From Flavobacteriaceae bacterium (GTDB lineage Bacteria; Bacteroidota; Bacteroidia; Flavobacteriales; Flavobacteriaceae): a stretch of DNA of 6,149 nucleotides. Location of the stretch: assembly GCA_002690085.1 (NCBI GenBank), contig NZDM01000072.1:1-6149 (forward strand), read 5' to 3'. The translations under genes were made by a program, and so were the position numbers. The notes beneath the pieces are model-generated. The model had not been told where the DNA came from and searched no databases. It was given only the letters and a program-made list of their open reading frames with translations. Shown here in pieces: positions 5,742-6,149 of the stretch (the stretch's first letter is position 1; each line of letters begins with the position of its first letter).

Positions 5742-6149
5742 TTAAAAGCAATACGCATTCTCTTTATTAACCTTGTCCGCAATGCTGCTTCTTAGGCCTG
5801 CAACATTAGGATAATGAGTGTATTTTGTAAAGCGTTTTAAGCCCATGAGCATCATGCGCTGCTCATCTCCTTCAACAAAGGATACAATCCCGTTTTTTGC
5901 ACTTTTTGTTATGATGTCAACTGCGTTATAAAGATAGAGTTGACTCATTTCAATTTGATGTATTTGAGATTCTGCTCCAAAACGGTGCATGTTTTTTTCT
6001 GTTCTTAAAATGGCTGATTCTGCCATATAGATTTCAATTAGAATATCCGCTGCACTGATAAGAAGTTGCTGGTGTTCCTCAATTTTAGGACCAAATTTCT
6101 GAATGCCTGCACCTGCTACCATCAAAAAAACTTTTTTAAGATTCTTTAG
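5742..6149 (-). CDS. Acyl-CoA dehydrogenase, C-terminal part (5' partial)
   Basis: The last 135 residues of what is most likely an acyl-CoA dehydrogenase family protein. The family is flavin-dependent and catalyses alpha,beta-desaturation of acyl-CoA in fatty acid beta-oxidation. The frame is open through the right edge, reading LKNLKKVFLMVAGAG at the point of entry, so neither the ATG at 6122 nor the TTG at 6125 is a credible start. What remains is the helical C-terminal region: FGPKIEEHQQLLISAADI, then YMAESAILRTEKN, then GDEQRMMLMGLKRFTKY, ending in KENAYCF. These match my memory of the C-terminus of the large (about 600-residue) flavobacterial acyl-CoA dehydrogenases related to the very-long-chain type. 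The flavin-binding and catalytic parts lie outside the window, so the assignment depends on the tail alone. A strong terminator follows 30 bp after the stop codon. Confidence 0.72.
   Translation of the reverse strand, partial: LKNLKKVFLMVAGAGIQKFGPKIEEHQQLLISAADILIEIYMAESAILRTEKNMHRFGAESQIHQIEMSQLYLYNAVDIITKSAKNGIVSFVEGDEQRMMLMGLKRFTKYTHYPNVAGLRSSIADKVNKENAYCF

Noticed and set aside
6120..6125. Start codon of the acyl-CoA dehydrogenase-like gene at 6122 or 6125
   Set aside because: The frame continues to the right edge with sequence that fits the family (LKNLKKVFLMVAGAG), so this is the inside of a longer gene.
1..6149. A defence system, mobile element, CRISPR array or RNA gene
   Set aside because: No transposase, integrase, nuclease or repeat-array signal, and no tRNA or rRNA sequence, was seen; the gene set looks like ordinary flavobacterial chromosome.

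Overview
The window most likely comes from a member of the Bacteroidota, probably family Flavobacteriaceae. The DNA is AT-rich, the starts lack Shine-Dalgarno sequences, and matches to the Bacteroidota -7 promoter element TAnnTTTG lie ahead of two genes. All seven proteins resemble types I know from flavobacterial genomes. These calls rest on motifs and remembered family features; no search was run.

Layout. On the + strand from the left edge are a CoA-pyrophosphatase-type Nudix hydrolase (5' end cut off by the window) and, 31 bp later, a PlsC-type acyltransferase. The acyltransferase converges, with only 11 bp between stop codons, on a minus-strand series. Read in its own direction from the right edge, that series is: the C-terminal end of an acyl-CoA dehydrogenase (5' end cut off), a clear rho-independent terminator, a promoter-like element, a secreted M1-family metallopeptidase, a 184-bp gap, a LETM1-related protein, a 64-bp gap holding a perfect 15-bp palindrome, an ECF sigma factor, and 2 bp after its stop a four-helix membrane protein that is a candidate anti-sigma partner.

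How the genes may work together. The Nudix enzyme and the acyltransferase both touch CoA or acyl-lipid metabolism and may be co-expressed. The sigma factor and the membrane protein look translationally linked and probably form a regulatory pair. Whether the LETM1-related protein belongs to the same transcription unit is open: no terminator is visible between it and the sigma gene. The M1 peptidase appears to be a separate unit, bounded upstream by the terminator and its own promoter.

Most of the window looks like ordinary core chromosome. I see no mobile element, CRISPR array, tRNA, rRNA or riboswitch. The points most worth a second look are the altered catalytic motifs of the acyltransferase (HX5D and FPQGTT instead of HX4D and FPEGTR), the LETM1-related protein next to a sigma factor, the non-classical anti-sigma candidate, and the palindrome ahead of the sigma gene.
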